Shown here one piece after another: positions 34,695 through 46,737 of a DNA stretch of 64,000 nucleotides. The stretch covers positions 81,369,410 to 81,433,409 of the forward strand of contig NC_134839.1 of NCBI RefSeq assembly GCF_965363235.1, written 5' to 3'. Below the pieces are notes generated by a model that did no database searches, had not been told where the DNA came from, and worked only from the letters and a program-made list of their open reading frames with translations. The translations under genes and the position numbers were made by a program. Each line of letters starts with the position of its first letter. Position 1 is the stretch's first letter. This DNA is from Mytilus galloprovincialis. Its lineage: Eukaryota > Mollusca > Bivalvia > Mytilida > Mytilidae.

Positions 34695-35300
34695 ATATGC
34701 TCGTTTACGGGACGTATTATGGAATACTGTTGTCCGTCTGTCGTCAACATGTCAAACATTAACTCCAACACTCTTTAACCAATTTGCATAAAACTTTGGA
34801 AAAATGTTTATATCTATTGACGTGAGCTCCCCTTCGTTTTTTGATAAATTTCAGATTTAAAGTTTTTGAGTAATGGGGTTTTATTTAATAAAAATGTTTT
34901 TTTTTCAGTTTTCTGATAATATCTCAAAAATCCTTTCACAAATGTGCACGGAATTTTGGTGAATTATTTATATCTATTGACATGAGCTCCCTTCCAATTT
35001 TTATAAATTTTAGATTTTACGTTATAGCTATTGTTGTAAGCGCCCTTTCTATTTTGATTAATTTTAGATTTTATGTTATTGAGTTGAGGGGTTCTATTAA
35101 AAAAGGTGATATTTTCCAGTTTTCAGACAATAACTCAACAATGTTTTCAGCAGTTCTCATGAAACTTTGGTGTATTGTTTATATATAATGATTGAAGTTC
35201 TCTTTGAATTTTTATAAATACCTGATATGACATAAGGAAGTTATCGAATATTTCAAAAAGGGGGACGGGCGTATCATGCGCTCATGGCGTAGCTGTTTAT
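34695..35300 (+). repeat. Dispersed repeat with about 190-bp internal units
   Basis: It starts near TATGCTCGTTTACGGGACGT with CCGTCTGTCGTC and ends GGGCGTATCATGCGCTCATG. Units repeat TATATCTATTGACGTGAGCT and a TTTCAG(T/A)TTTTC block two to three times. It is a recognisable mussel-type repeat nested in the previous region. Confidence 0.55.
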
Positions 35301-35429
35301 TTGTTATAGAATACTTTTTTCAGCATTTATTTTTAAACAGTTATAGAAACTCTATAATTTAAATACTGTGTAATAAACCTCGAACCAATTTTGACACTCT
35401 AAAAGTAATTTATTCCACTATTTTCATAG

Positions 35430-35770
35430 GCTCAATTTGAACAATTTTTTATCAGGCTTTTGATTGCACCAAGTGTACTAGTAAGTAGAATACATAGTTT
35501 AGTACGGGAACAATGGCTTGAAGACAAAATAAATCTTTTTTTGTAATGAGCTATGTGCAGCTTCGGAACCCAGTACATGGTTGGAACTTTCATTGTACAA
35601 TGTGTTTGGTTCTGCTTGAAAAGATTCACAGAGCTGAGTCAATGTACCATATTAAATAAAAGGTTAACTGTTTGTAAGGACCTAGTCCTAGCCCGTCACT
35701 CCTTAATTGAGATTCTTGTCAGATATTCTTGCCATATGTTTTCCTTTTTGTCATATTAAGAATTGTTCTG
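35430..35770 (-). pseudogene. Penelope-like RT fragment of another subfamily
   Basis: The - strand shows MYWVPKLHIAHYKKRFILSS followed by a TELS-region remnant and LLTSTLGAIKSLIKNC. This matches the part of Penelope-like RTs before the first catalytic aspartate. Stops and frame changes are present upstream. Confidence 0.6.
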
Positions 35771-36186
35771 ATTAAATATGCTGGTACGGGAAACAAGGAA
35801 CATTATCCTCATACAAAAAAATAAGATAATTCTACATACATGTTCTAAAAAATGGAATTTATTACAAAGGATAATCTTAAGATATACTGGAATTGTCCTG
35901 GACCTCACTTCCGTGATGGGTATATGTTAATGGAATCCTTCTCCGAATACGGGACCAACTTATCAGTAGTGGTAGACCCCAATGTCCAATGATCTCCAAT
36001 TTCTACCGAAAATTTGCTGTCAAAAATGCTAACATTCCAATTTTCAATAACAGTTAACAGCAAATACATTATCACAATAACAGATAACAAAAAAAACTAA
36101 AAGCCCAATAACAGCTAACAGCAAATATATTTTCAGAATAACAGATAACAAAGAATTAAATTGCCCCATAACAGCATAACAGTTAA

Positions 36187-36271
36187 ACCCCTTGCCCCCC
36201 CCCCCTCTTATCATTGAGAAAATATGTTGGGGTTTGTTTTTTTTTGTTTTTTTTTTTTTTTGGGGGGGGGG
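36187..36271. repeat. Homopolymer cluster (C, T, G runs)
   Basis: A run of C near 36197-36208, a T-rich block at 36237-36260 and a run of about 13 G just after it. A second G run lies at 36434-36450. Their exact lengths are unreliable in any assembly. Confidence 0.7.
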
Positions 36272-37124
36272 GGGGTGTTTATTTTTGTATTTGTATTTTG
36301 TAAATGTCAGCTGGTATCATTTCTGTATAGAAATTTACGCCAATAAAATTATTTGATTTGATTAGTATCCCCTATACAACACATATGAAATAACTGCGAT
36401 TTAGTTAAGTTAATCAGTTCAGTGCATTTTAACGGGGGGGGGGGGGGGGGACAATGTCCGTGATCCTCATTTCTTAAATAAAATTTTGAAAGAACATTGA
36501 CTAGAAGTATTCTACAGAGTTTAAGAAAAATATATCGTCGGATATTTAGACATCCCTGCTATCTATAGGCGGTTTTGTAATGCTTAACATAAGAATCAGT
36601 TATTTTTTTGCTCTTTAACGAATTCAGTAACAGATCAATTTCATAGCAATACAACAGAAAATTCTGATTTGGATACTGATGTTTGATCTTTGGTCGTTTT
36701 TTCTTTGGAAAATGCTTGTAGCAAGTCAGGACTATGTCAGCTGTTTTTTTCTCTTTTTTACGTTGATTGATTTATAGCCTTTGCTTTTGTCAGTTTTCAA
36801 TTGATTTGGAATTTGGTTTTGTTATACTTTTTATTGCAGCTGTGTTAATGGTGCATATAGCATATTAATCTCCAATTGGATACATATTTCCAATGCCTGT
36901 GTTTCTGGGTCATGATAATTTTCGATAAGTTATTTTATCTTACTCAGAAATTACTGAATAATTCATACTGTTTAAGTTGAGGTTCGACGCTTTGAATGAC
37001 GCTATTGTGACGATGTTGAAAGTCGCACATTTGAACATAGATCACAGATACGATGCTTATAATTTAGTTCGAGCACGACCGTTTTGTCTAATAGAAGTCA
37101 ATAGGGGTGCTAGAATTTGAGAGA

Positions 37125-37345
37125 AAATGAGAGGTCATGTGTTCATTTCAAATATCAGATTCCTCTCCTCCAAAAATGAGTTGGATGGGTATCCAGATTC
37201 CAGAATCTTTGACAAACGAGACTGTTTTAATTTTGAAATTATCAATTTCCCCCCATCTTAGAAGCAATATACCAATTTTACCTGCATATGGCCTATATAT
37301 AATCCAACTTATTCGGTATGCAAGAGCTTGCTGCTGATTTTTTAT
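37125..37345 (+). pseudogene. Penelope-like RT C-terminal fragment
   Basis: Frames give NETVLILKLSISPHLRSN and PAYGLYIIQLIRYARACC, matching the end of the RT thumb region at 16.9 kb. It is interrupted at 37345 and the element resumes at about 38346. Confidence 0.65.
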
Positions 37346-37376
37346 ACTTTATAAAAAAGATTTTTCATATAATTAA

Positions 37377-37637
37377 ACGTCACATGTGTGATAGCATAGA
37401 TTGTTTTAAATAATAAGGATGTTCTTATCCAAAGCATAAAAACGTCACATGTGTGATAGCATAGATTGTTCTAAATAATAAGGATGTTCTTATCCCAAGC
37501 ATAAAAACGTCACATATGTGATAGCATAGATTGTTCTACATAATAAGGATGTTCTTATCCCAAGCATAAAAACGTCACATGTGTGATAGCATAGATTGTT
37601 CTAAATAATAAGGATGTTCTTATCCCAAGCATAAAAA
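37377..37637. repeat. 65-bp tandem repeat, four copies
   Basis: Each copy contains GTGATAGCATAGATTGTTC and AAGGATGTTCTTATCCCAAG. The copies differ at only a few positions, and the spacing of the CACATGTGTG phrase is 65 bases each time. It lies inside a broken Penelope-like element. Confidence 0.9.
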
Positions 37638-37639
37638 CA

Positions 37640-38345
37640 TAGCCGTATTTGACACAACCTTTTTCAACTTTTGATCTTCAGTGCTGTACAACTTTGTACT
37701 TTTTTTCACTTTCGATCTTATATATCTGGGCGTCACTGATGAGTCTTGTGTGGACGAGGCGCGTTTTTGGCGTATTGAATTTTAAACCTGATGCCTTTTG
37801 TTATCTATTAATCATGTGTTTCTTTGTCTAATACGTTCTCCTATTTATTTGTATTGTAGTCCTGTATTATTATGTTGTCATTTCAATGTTATATTTAATA
37901 TTGCCATGAAAGTGCGAGGTTTGGCATGCCACAAAACCAGGTTCAACCCACCATTTTTATCTTTAAAAATGTCCTGTACCAAGTCAGGAAAATGGCCATT
38001 GTTATATTATAGTTCGTTTCTGTGTGTGTAACATTTTAACGTTGTGTTTCCGTTGTGTCGTTTGTTTTCTCTTATATTTGAGTGTGAATTCACATTACTA
38101 TAAGACGTGTCACTGTACTTTTCTATCTCAAATTCATGTATTTGGTTTTGATGTTATATTTGTTATTCTCATCGGATTTTGTCTAATGCTTAGTCCGTTT
38201 CTGTGTATGTTACATTTTAATGTAGTGTCGTTGTTCTCCTCTTATATTTAATGTGTTTCCCTCAGTTTTAGTTTGTTACCCCAATTTTAATTTTGTCCAT
38301 AGATTTACGAGTTTTGAACACTACTTGTATACTACTGTTGCCTTT
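37640..38345 (+). repeat. Dispersed repeat interrupting a Penelope-like element
   Basis: It contains CTGATGAGTCTTGTGTGGAC, GGCATGCCACAAAACCAGGT and the TTTCCCTCAGTTTTAGTTTG block, and matches the insert at 31240-31790. Confidence 0.6.
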
Positions 38346-39085
38346 ATTTATAAGTAGAAAGTTGATAAAACTGGGATATGTCAAAGAATGTCTCATACTT
38401 TTTTTTTAAATTCATCTGAAGGTACAAATGTACCAAGACCTTGTTCGTTAATATTCTGTATCAACTTCACAAATAATACATGGTGGTCTTGAAGTATAAA
38501 TTCTGTACACTGACAATTTTTATCATCTTAATAACGTGTTATAGTCTTCTTTTGTTTGTCTTTATGAATATTACTGTTTAGTCTGTTTTTGGTGACATCC
38601 CATCATTGTGTTATGGAGAGAAAATATGTGTATTCTTGTCTTTCGTTTTTTGCTAATGTGCCTGCCTATATGCCTTTTAATTTTTCTTTGTTACACATGA
38701 CATGACTCTGTTCTTATATATCCTGTCATTGTGTTATTGTGCTATGTTAAATTCTTGTATTCTTGTCTTTCATTTTTGCTAATGTGCTTTGTCTGTATGC
38801 CTTTCATGTTTTTATAGTGATTAAGACTTTAACACAATGTTGACTGCTGTACTCCTATTTTTGACATTTTTAACTACAATGTCTTTTTTTTCAATATAAT
38901 TGAATTTTATGCCACTCTCATACAAGTGATGGGTTTAATCCACCATTTTCTACATAAGAAAATGGCTGTAACTAGTCAGAAAGACATTTGTTTTCCATTT
39001 GTTTGATGCGTTTGACCTTTTGATTTTGGCATTTGCTTACATACTTTCCATTTTGAATTTTTCTCAAATTTCAGTATTTCTGTTA
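38346..39085 (+). mobile_element. Penelope-like element, RT end and 3' tail
   Basis: The first 120 bases continue the RT remnant in the manner of 17030-17150. The rest is the T-rich tail, with ATTGTGTTATTGTGCTATG and ACCATTTTCTACATAAGAAA blocks shared with 17.5-17.9 kb and 30.5 kb. Confidence 0.55.
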
Positions 39086-39233
39086 TTTTACTTTTTATTA
39101 AGTGCAAAAATCAAACTTTCTAAGTAATGGTGTTGTCGCATAGCAAATGAAAGGTCGTCAAGTCTTCATTACAAATATCATACTTACAATCTTGTAAATT
39201 AAGGTAAGTAGTGTCATTAAGTCGAAAAGTGGT

Positions 39234-39908
39234 AAAGGGGCACTACATGTAGCTACGAGATATATAAAAAAATCTAAAGTTGGATTTTTTTTGTTCAATC
39301 AATAATGAAAGTGAAATAGTGAAATAACAATTCGCTTTTTGCAGCCAAAAAGGTTCAATTTTGTCAAATTACGCTAAGAAACATTGATAATTAGTTACCG
39401 GTATTCACTTGCAAGTGAATGAGTCGACCTCTTTAAATCCGTATTCATGTGAACTTCAATTTAACCCCTAGCTAGAGATCGACAACGCATGCATTGTACG
39501 TGTACTGGTTATATAAAGAAAAAGAATGTCAACAATGAAAGTGAAACTACGGTAAATCATTTGATTACTAATTTGACACACATAAAATCATTCTTATACA
39601 GTTAAAAGCAATGAGAATTTTTAATCTATAAAATCCAATCAAACAGACCTATAAAAATCCAATTGCACGTGTTGGTTTAATCTATTCATATCTTTATTTA
39701 TTTTTACATCGCTTATATGGTCATCTGAGGTCAAACCGTTAGTTAATTAGATGGCGTCTTGACTAAAATACACATGAAACGAACCTATATATTATCTACC
39801 CCATGCTCTGTAAACTGTTTATTTTAGACTTTTGATAGTTTGGATAAAATCAAATATGAGATTTTGAGTCAAATCGGTGACCATGAATTTGACAGCTAGT
39901 GCCCCTTT
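39234..39908. mobile_element. MITE-like element, ends AAAGGGGCACT
   Basis: AAAGGGGCACT begins and AGTGCCCCTTT ends the segment. The right half (GATGGCGTCTTGACTAAAAT, CCCATGCTCTGTAAACTGTT, TTTGACAGCTAGTG) matches 52260-52440. The left half differs, so one copy has been rearranged. Confidence 0.5.
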
Positions 39909-40127
39909 AAGTTTAAATGAAAGGTTGTAAAGAGTGCATCACAAATATGAAATTTTGACAGGAAAGAACAACATTTGAATTATTTTACTAGTTTGGTTTA
40001 GGTTATTCTTATTTTGATATTATACATTAAAACATCTTTCGCAGAACTTCTATTCTAAAGCATGCTGAAAAGAATGAAAAGTTCTGTCCAAAGGGAGATA
40101 ATAATTCATCACAAGAATTCCCAACCT

Positions 40128-40995
40128 TTAAAAAATAAAATTTGTAAGGGTTCCACGGAACCCAGTGTCTCGCCTACTTTTGCTGTTAATCGCAGACTCA
40201 ACAAAAATGAGGAAAAACATCAATAAAAATTTCCCTCTCGATACTGTCTTTTGATTGAAAGAAGCTTCCAAGTTTGGTAAAAAATCCAGGATAGTTTTTG
40301 AATCTAATAAATGTTTTATAAACTTTAACTGCAGACTGTATGTAATGTTAACTGGAAGAAAAACTAAGTCCATTTATAAGTAAAATACGGAAAAAGTGAT
40401 TTTTTTTCTCACAAAATTTACTTCTGAATAATATCTTATGATCAGAAACAAGCTTTTGTCTAAGTTTGGTAGAAATCCAGGATAGTTTAAGAACATTATA
40501 AAAATTTTAAAAACTTAAACCACAGAGTGAATGTTTTGTTTCTGGCAAAAAAACTAAGTCCATTTATAAGTAAAATACGGAAAAGTGGAAATTTATTTTT
40601 ACAAAATTTTCTTCTTGATACTATCTTATGATCATAAACAAGCTTCTGTCCAAGTTTGGTACAAATCAAGGATAGTTTATGAAAGTTATTAAAATTTTAA
40701 AGACTTTAACCACAGAGTGAATGTAATGTTTCCTCGCAGAAAAACTAAGTCCATTTATAAGTAAAATACGGAAAAAATGGAATTTTATTTTTACAAAATT
40801 TACTTCTGGATACTTTCTTATAATCATAAACAAGCTTCTGTCCAAGTTTGGTAGAAATTCAGTATAGTTTAAGAAAGTTATCAAAATTTCAAAAACTTTA
40901 ACCACAGAGTGAATATTTGTGGACGCCGCCGCCGACGACGACGCCGACGCCGACGGAATGTAGGATCGCTTAGTCTCGCTTTTTCGACTAAAGTC
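40128..40995 (-). repeat. Dispersed repeat with about 190-bp internal tandem units
   Basis: It begins GGGTTCCACGGAACCCAGTG and ends with a GCCGACGACGACGCCGACGC stretch, a GATCGCTTAGTCTCGC block and GACTAAAGTCGAAGGCTCG. Between them AAGTCCATTTATAAGTAAAA recurs at about 40366, 40556 and 40748, together with CAAGCTTCTGTCCAAGTTTG. ORFs here are by-products of the repeat. Confidence 0.7.
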
Positions 40996-42160
40996 GAAGG
41001 CTCGACAAAAAGCAAACAACATATAAAAGAAAAAAAAGGCAAATTATTTTTAATGTAATATTTGTGATATATAAATATACATAAAAAGTTCATGTAAAAC
41101 TCATCAAACACATAACAAAATGGTAATTCTTCTTCATAAAGGTTTTTAAAAACAGTCTACATAACAAGACTCTAAGAACATTTAGTATTTAGGTATTTTA
41201 AAAAGATCTGATAATCACAATTCTGTTACATATACAGATCGATAGATTAAGAAGACAACAAAAGATAAAAGTTTCCATTAAATAAGATTAAAATGTAAAA
41301 TTGCATAAAATCATGGTTATTTGCTTTGGAAGCAAGTTCACAAGACAAAACATTATACAATGTATGTGAATATTTTCTGATTAAGTTTTAATTATGTATA
41401 ATTTTCAAATATAAATGTAAATATTTATCAGTTTTATTTCTTTTTAGGCAAGTATCATTTACCTTCAAGCACTGTGTAACACTGGTTTTGTTTGAAACAA
41501 CACATTGATAACTATATAGAAATAAAAAATGTATGTAAAAAACTAAATAATCAATCATCGGAAAAACAATGCAGTTTGGTAAGGTATAGATGACCAATGA
41601 ATAAAAAACCTCATATTCCAAAATGGACACCAAAGTCTGCTTTAAAGTCATAAAACAGCTTTCGCTTACTGAATTGTACATGTTTGTCCATACAAAATTA
41701 AAAACATACTGTGTCAAACAACCTTTAATTGAAAAATGTGGGAAAAAGTATCTTTTCAAGATGAAATTGTAACCTTTGTATGAATGTTTTCTATCTTTTT
41801 GTGCATTTAAAAAAAACAAAAATCAAGCTATATTCAATATCTAAATGTTTGTATTTGTGCCTTTTGATACCTTTATTTTGAAATGTTTTAGAGCTTCAAT
41901 GTACAAAAAATATATTGCATAAGTGTGAGGCAGATTTTTCATATAATTAAAATGAAAAAGTGTATCAATTTCTAGAATCACATCTGATTACAAAATGGAG
42001 GCATAGGGTTTATCAAAAATAAAAAATCTAAATCATCACAAGTACTGTTAAACAGAAAATGATAAAGTTGAGAAAATGAAATGCACAAATAGAATGTCTA
42101 GTGCATGTATGCATGTTTCGTAGATACATTGTAACATGAAAAAGTTTAAATGCTTTTTTT
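40996..42160. other. Non-coding; possible distal 3' UTR of CDK9
   Basis: AT-rich with no element. A 143-codon ORF on the - strand (41388-41819) has no recognisable motif and I do not accept it as a gene. A - strand AATAAA occurs at about 41872-41877, the first I noticed beyond the inverted repeat. Confidence 0.35.
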
Positions 42161-45100
42161 AGCTCACCTGGCCCAAAGGGCCAAGTGAGCTTTTCTCAGC
42201 ACTTGGCGTCCGTCGTCCGTCGTCTGTCGTCCGTCGTCGTCTGGCGTCGTTAACTTTTACAAAAATCTTCTCCTCTGAAACTACTGGGCCAAATTTAACC
42301 AAACTTGGCCACAATCATCATTGGGGTATCTAGTTTAAAAAATGTGTCTGGTGACCCGGTCAACCAACCAAGATGGCCGCCATGGCTAAAAATAGAACAT
42401 AGGGGTAAAATGCAGTTTTTGGCTTATAACTCAAAAACAAAAGCATTTAGAGCAAATCTGACATGGGGTAAAATTGTTCATCAGGTCAAGATCTATCTGC
42501 CCTGAAATTTTCAGATGAATCGGACAACCCGTTGTTGGGTTGCTGCCCCTGAATTGGTAATTTTAAGGAAATTTTACTGTTTTTGGTTATTATCTTGAAT
42601 ATTATTATAGATAGAGATAAACTGTAAACAGCAATAATGTTCAGCAAAGTAAGATTTACAAATAAGTCAACCTGACCCAAATGGTCAGTTGACCCCTTTA
42701 GGAGTTATTGCCCTTTATAGTCAATTTTTAACCATTTTTCGTAAATCTTAGTTATCTTTTAGAAAAATCTTCTCCTCTGAAACTACTGGGCCAAATATAA
42801 TAAAACTTGGCCATAATCATTATTGGGGTATCTAGTTTAAAAAATGTGTCCGGTGACCCGGCCAACAAACCAAGATGGCCGCCATGGCTAAAAATAGAAC
42901 ATAGGGGTAAAATGCAGTTTTTGGCTTATAACTCAAAAACCAAAGCATTTAGAGCAAATCTGACAGGGGTATTATTGTTCATCAGGTCAAGATCTATCTG
43001 CCCTGAAATTTTCAGATGAATCGGACATTTCGTTGTTGGGTTGCTGCCCCTGAAATGGTAATTTTAAGGAAATTTTGCTGTTTTTGGTTATTATCTTGAA
43101 TATTATTATAGATAGAGATAAACTTTAAACAGCAATAATGTTCAGCAAAGTAAGAACTAAAAATAAGTCAGTATGACCAAAATAGTCAATTGACCCCCTG
43201 AGGAGTTATCGCCCTTCATAGTCAATTTTTAACAATTTTCTTAAAATTTGAAGATTTTCATTAACATTTTCCACAGAAAGTACTGTTATAGATAGAGATA
43301 ATTGTAAGCAGCAAGAATGTTTAGTAAAGTAAGATCTACAAACACATCACCATCACCAAAACACAATTTTGTCATGAATCCATCTGTGTCCATTGTTTAA
43401 TATTCACATAGACCAAGGTGAGCGACACAGGCTCTTTAGAGCCTCTAGTTTAACTTTGCTTTTGTACATAATATTAAAATGACTATGTGCAAACAGTCTT
43501 TACCACATGATTAAAAACTAGAGGCTCTCAAGAGCCTGTGTCGCTCACCTTGGTTTATGTGCATATTAAACAATGGACACAGATAAATTCATGACATAAT
43601 TGTGTTTTGGTGATGGTGATGTGTTTGTAGATCTTACATTACTGAACATTCTTGTTGATACAATTATCTCAATCTATAATGAACTTGGCCCAGTAATTAC
43701 AGTGGAAAATATTTTCTAAAAATTTACAAAAATTTATGAAAAATGCTAAAAATTAACTATAAAGGGCAATAACTCCTTAAGGGGTCAATTGACTATTTTG
43801 GTCATGAAAACTTATTTGTAGATCTTGTTTTGCTGAACATTATTGCTGTTTACAGTTTATCTCTATCTATAATAATATTCAAGATAACAAAAAACAGCAA
43901 AATTTCCTTAAAATTACCAACTCAGGGCAGTAACCTAACAACAGGTTATCCGATCCATGTAAAAATATCAGGGCAAATAGATCTTGACCTGATAGACAAT
44001 TTAACCCATGTCAGATTTTCTCTAAATGCTTCGGCTTTTGAGTTATAAGCCAAAAACTGCATTTTACCCCTATGTTCTATTTTTAGCCGTGGCAGCCATT
44101 TTGGTTGGATGGCGGGGTCACCAGACACATTTTTTTCAATTAGATACCCCAAAGATGATTGTGGCCAAGTTTGGATTAATTTGGCCCAGTAGTTTCAGAG
44201 GAGAAGATTTTTGTAAAAGATTTCTAAGATTTACGAAAAATGGTTAAAAATTGACTATAAAGGTCAATAACTCCTATAGGGGTCAACTGACCACTTTGGT
44301 CATGTTGACTTATTTGTAAATCTAACTTTGCTGAACATTATTGCTGTTTACAGTTTATCTCTATCTATAATAATATTCAAGATAATAACCAAAAACAGCA
44401 AAAATTCCCTAAAATTAACAATTCAGGGGCAGCAACCCAACAACGGGTTGTCGGATTCATCTGAAAATTTGAGGGCAGAAAGATCTTGACCTGATAAACA
44501 ATTTAACCCCCATGTCAGATTTGCTCTAACTGCTTTGGTTTTTGAGTTATAAGCCAAAAACCGCATTTTACCCCTATGTTCTATTTTTAGCCATGGCGGC
44601 CATCTTGGTTGGTTGGGCTGGTCACGCCACACATTTTTTAAACTAGATACCCCAATGATGATTGTGGCCAAGTTTGTTTTAATTTGGCCCAGTAGTTTCA
44701 GAGGAGAATATTTTTGTAAAAGATTACTAAGATTTACGAAAAAATGGTTAAAATTTGACTATAAAGGGCAATAACTCTTAAAGGGGTCCACTGACCATTT
44801 CGTTCGTGTTGACATATTTGTAAATCTTACTTTGCTGAACATTATTGCTGTATACAGTTTATCTCTATCTATAACAATATTCAAGATAGTAACCAAAAAC
44901 AGCAAAATTTCCTTAAAAATACCAATTCAGGGGCAGCAACCCAACAACAGGTTGTCTGATTCATCTGAAAATTTCAGGACAGATAGATCTTGACCTGATT
45001 AACACTTTTAACCCATGTCAGATTTGCTCTAAATGCTTTTGTTTTTGAGTTATAAGCCAAAAACTGCATTTTACCCCTATGTTCTATTTTTAGCCATGGT

Positions 45101-45830
45101 AGCCATCTTGGTTGGTTGGTTGGGTCACGCCACACATTTTTTAAACTAGATACCCCAAAGATGATTGTGGCCAAGCTTGGATTAATTTGGCCCAGTAGTT
45201 TCAGAGGAGAAGATTTTTGTAAAAGATTTCTAAGATTTACGAAAAACGGTTAAAAATTGACTATAAAGGTCAATAACTCCTAAAGGGGTCAACTGACCAT
45301 TTTGGTCATGTTGACTTATTTGTAAATCTAACTTTGCTGAACATTATTGCTGTTTACAGTTTATCTCTATCTATAATAATATTCAAGATAATAACCAAAA
45401 ACAGCAAAAAATCCCTAAAATTACCAATTCAGGGGCAGCAACCCAACAACGGGTTGTCGGATTCATCTGAAAATTTGAGGGCAGAAAGATCTTGACCTGA
45501 TAAACAATTTTACCCCAGTCAGATTTGCTCTAAATGCTTTTGTTTTTGAGTTATAAGCCAAAAACTGCATTTTACCCCTATGTTCTATTTTTAGCCATGG
45601 CGGCCATCTTGGTTGGTTGGCCGGGTCACGCCACACATTTTTTAAACTAGATACCCCAATGATGATTGTGGCCAAGTTTGGTTTAATTTGGCCTAGTAGT
45701 TTCAGAGGAGAAGATTTTTGTAAAAGTTAACGACGACGGACGACGACGACGACGACGACGACGACGGACGACGGACGACGGACGCCAAGTGATGGGAAAA
45801 GCTCACTTGGCCCTTCGGGCCAGGTGAGCT
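42161..45830. repeat. 3.7-kb inverted repeat (two facing AGCTCACC-family repeats)
   Basis: The left arm (42161-43452) opens AGCTCACCTGGCCC and closes with a CACAGGCTCTTTAGAGCCTC box. After a spacer of about 65 bases the right arm (43518-45830) runs in reverse, from GAGGCTCTCAAGAGCCTG to GGGCCAGGTGAGCT. Each arm is built of units of about 490 bases. They carry TTGGGGTATCTAGTTTAAA, AAGATGGCCGCCATGGCTAA and TTTATCTCTATCTATAATAA. There are two units on the left and about four on the right. The outer parts carry GACGACGG/CCGTCGTC simple repeats. It starts about 60 bases beyond the CDK9 stop codon. Confidence 0.85.
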
Positions 45831-45889
45831 AAAAAGGTAAATAACAAGAATACATATTATACCCTAACATAGTACATATATAATAAAAT

Positions 45890-46737
45890 TTAGAAAACCC
45901 GTTCAAAATGTTGGTCTGGATTGTGTGCTGCTGGTTTACCGGGTGCATTTGGAGCAGGCTGGCGGGTACCTGGTCTTCTTGGTGCTAAATATTCAAACAT
46001 TGAAGTTGTGTGTTTTGATAAGGTAGTGCTCAAATCAATTGGCATTGGGTCAGTCCAGAAAAAGTCATGGTTCAGTGCAGTATCAGCATCTATTCTTTTT
46101 GCTGGGTCTATTGTCAGCAGTCTGTCAAGCATCTCCAAAGCATACTGGTCTTTAACATAATAATTCAATCTGTCTTTAACTTTCCTCCTCTGGCCAGATA
46201 TCAGATCTATTTTCCCCCAGAGAGGGAGTTTTTCAACGTTTGGCCACACCTCCTTTGTGATTGATCCACAAAGTTGACTGATTAGTTGTAACTGATGCTG
46301 TTCTGTTCTGCCTTGCATGATTGGAGTACGGGTCCACATCTCTGCCATGATGCATCCAACTCCCCACGTATCAATTCCTGGACCATAATCACGTTCTCCC
46401 AATAATAGTTCTGGTGGTCTATACCATAATGTGACAACACGATTAGTATATCTATTTGGATTCCCTTTATTACTTAAACTGAAAGATCGAGCAAGTCCAA
46501 AGTCAGCTAACTTTAGTACACCATTTTTGGTTATTAGAATATTGGCAGCTTTCATGTCTCGATGAAGAATTTTATTACTGTGCAAGAAATAAAGTCCATT
46601 CAGCAACTGTTGAACAATTTTTTTAATTTCGCCTAAATTAAATTTGACATTTGTGTTTGAGAGTAATCCAGCCAGATCGTGTTCACAAAAGTCTGAGATC
46701 ATATAGAATGTACTTTTATATCTGTTGTATGGGGTCG
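45890..46737 (-). CDS. CDK9: CDK9 exon 4 (last exon)
   Basis: It encodes residues 89-370, from ATPYNRYKSTF through hinge, catalytic loop, activation segment and C-lobe to the TAA. The start given is the innermost of five possible acceptors and gives the length and sequence expected for CDK9. Confidence 0.95.

Larger units (their letters stand above)
34450..36210. mobile_element. Composite inverted-repeat region with AACAG motifs
   Basis: ATAACAGATAACAA(G/A)GAATTAAA occurs near both ends (34505-34530 and 36140-36160). A block around 34600-34690 recurs inverted at about 35830-35900 (ATGTTCTTAAAATTATG against TACATGTTCTAAAAAATGG, ATTACAAAGGATAAT on both). Outer flanks carry GGGGACAAGGGG and CCCCTTGCCCC. 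The mixture of direct and inverted blocks suggests a rearranged element containing other insertions. Confidence 0.45.

Noticed and set aside
40666..41111. Arg- or Ala/Ser-rich ORFs
   Set aside because: They come from the GCCGCCGACGACG simple repeat at the end of a dispersed repeat.
41388..41819. 143-codon ORF on the - strand
   Set aside because: No motif, signal or splice context was seen. The composition is that of AT-rich non-coding DNA, and it may be CDK9 3' UTR.
42305..45675. Seven similar ORFs of 64-82 codons (MATIIIGVSSLKN type)
   Set aside because: They recur because the 490-bp repeat unit recurs. They vary in length and start in step with repeat mutations and have no upstream signals. 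They are by-products of a non-coding repeat.
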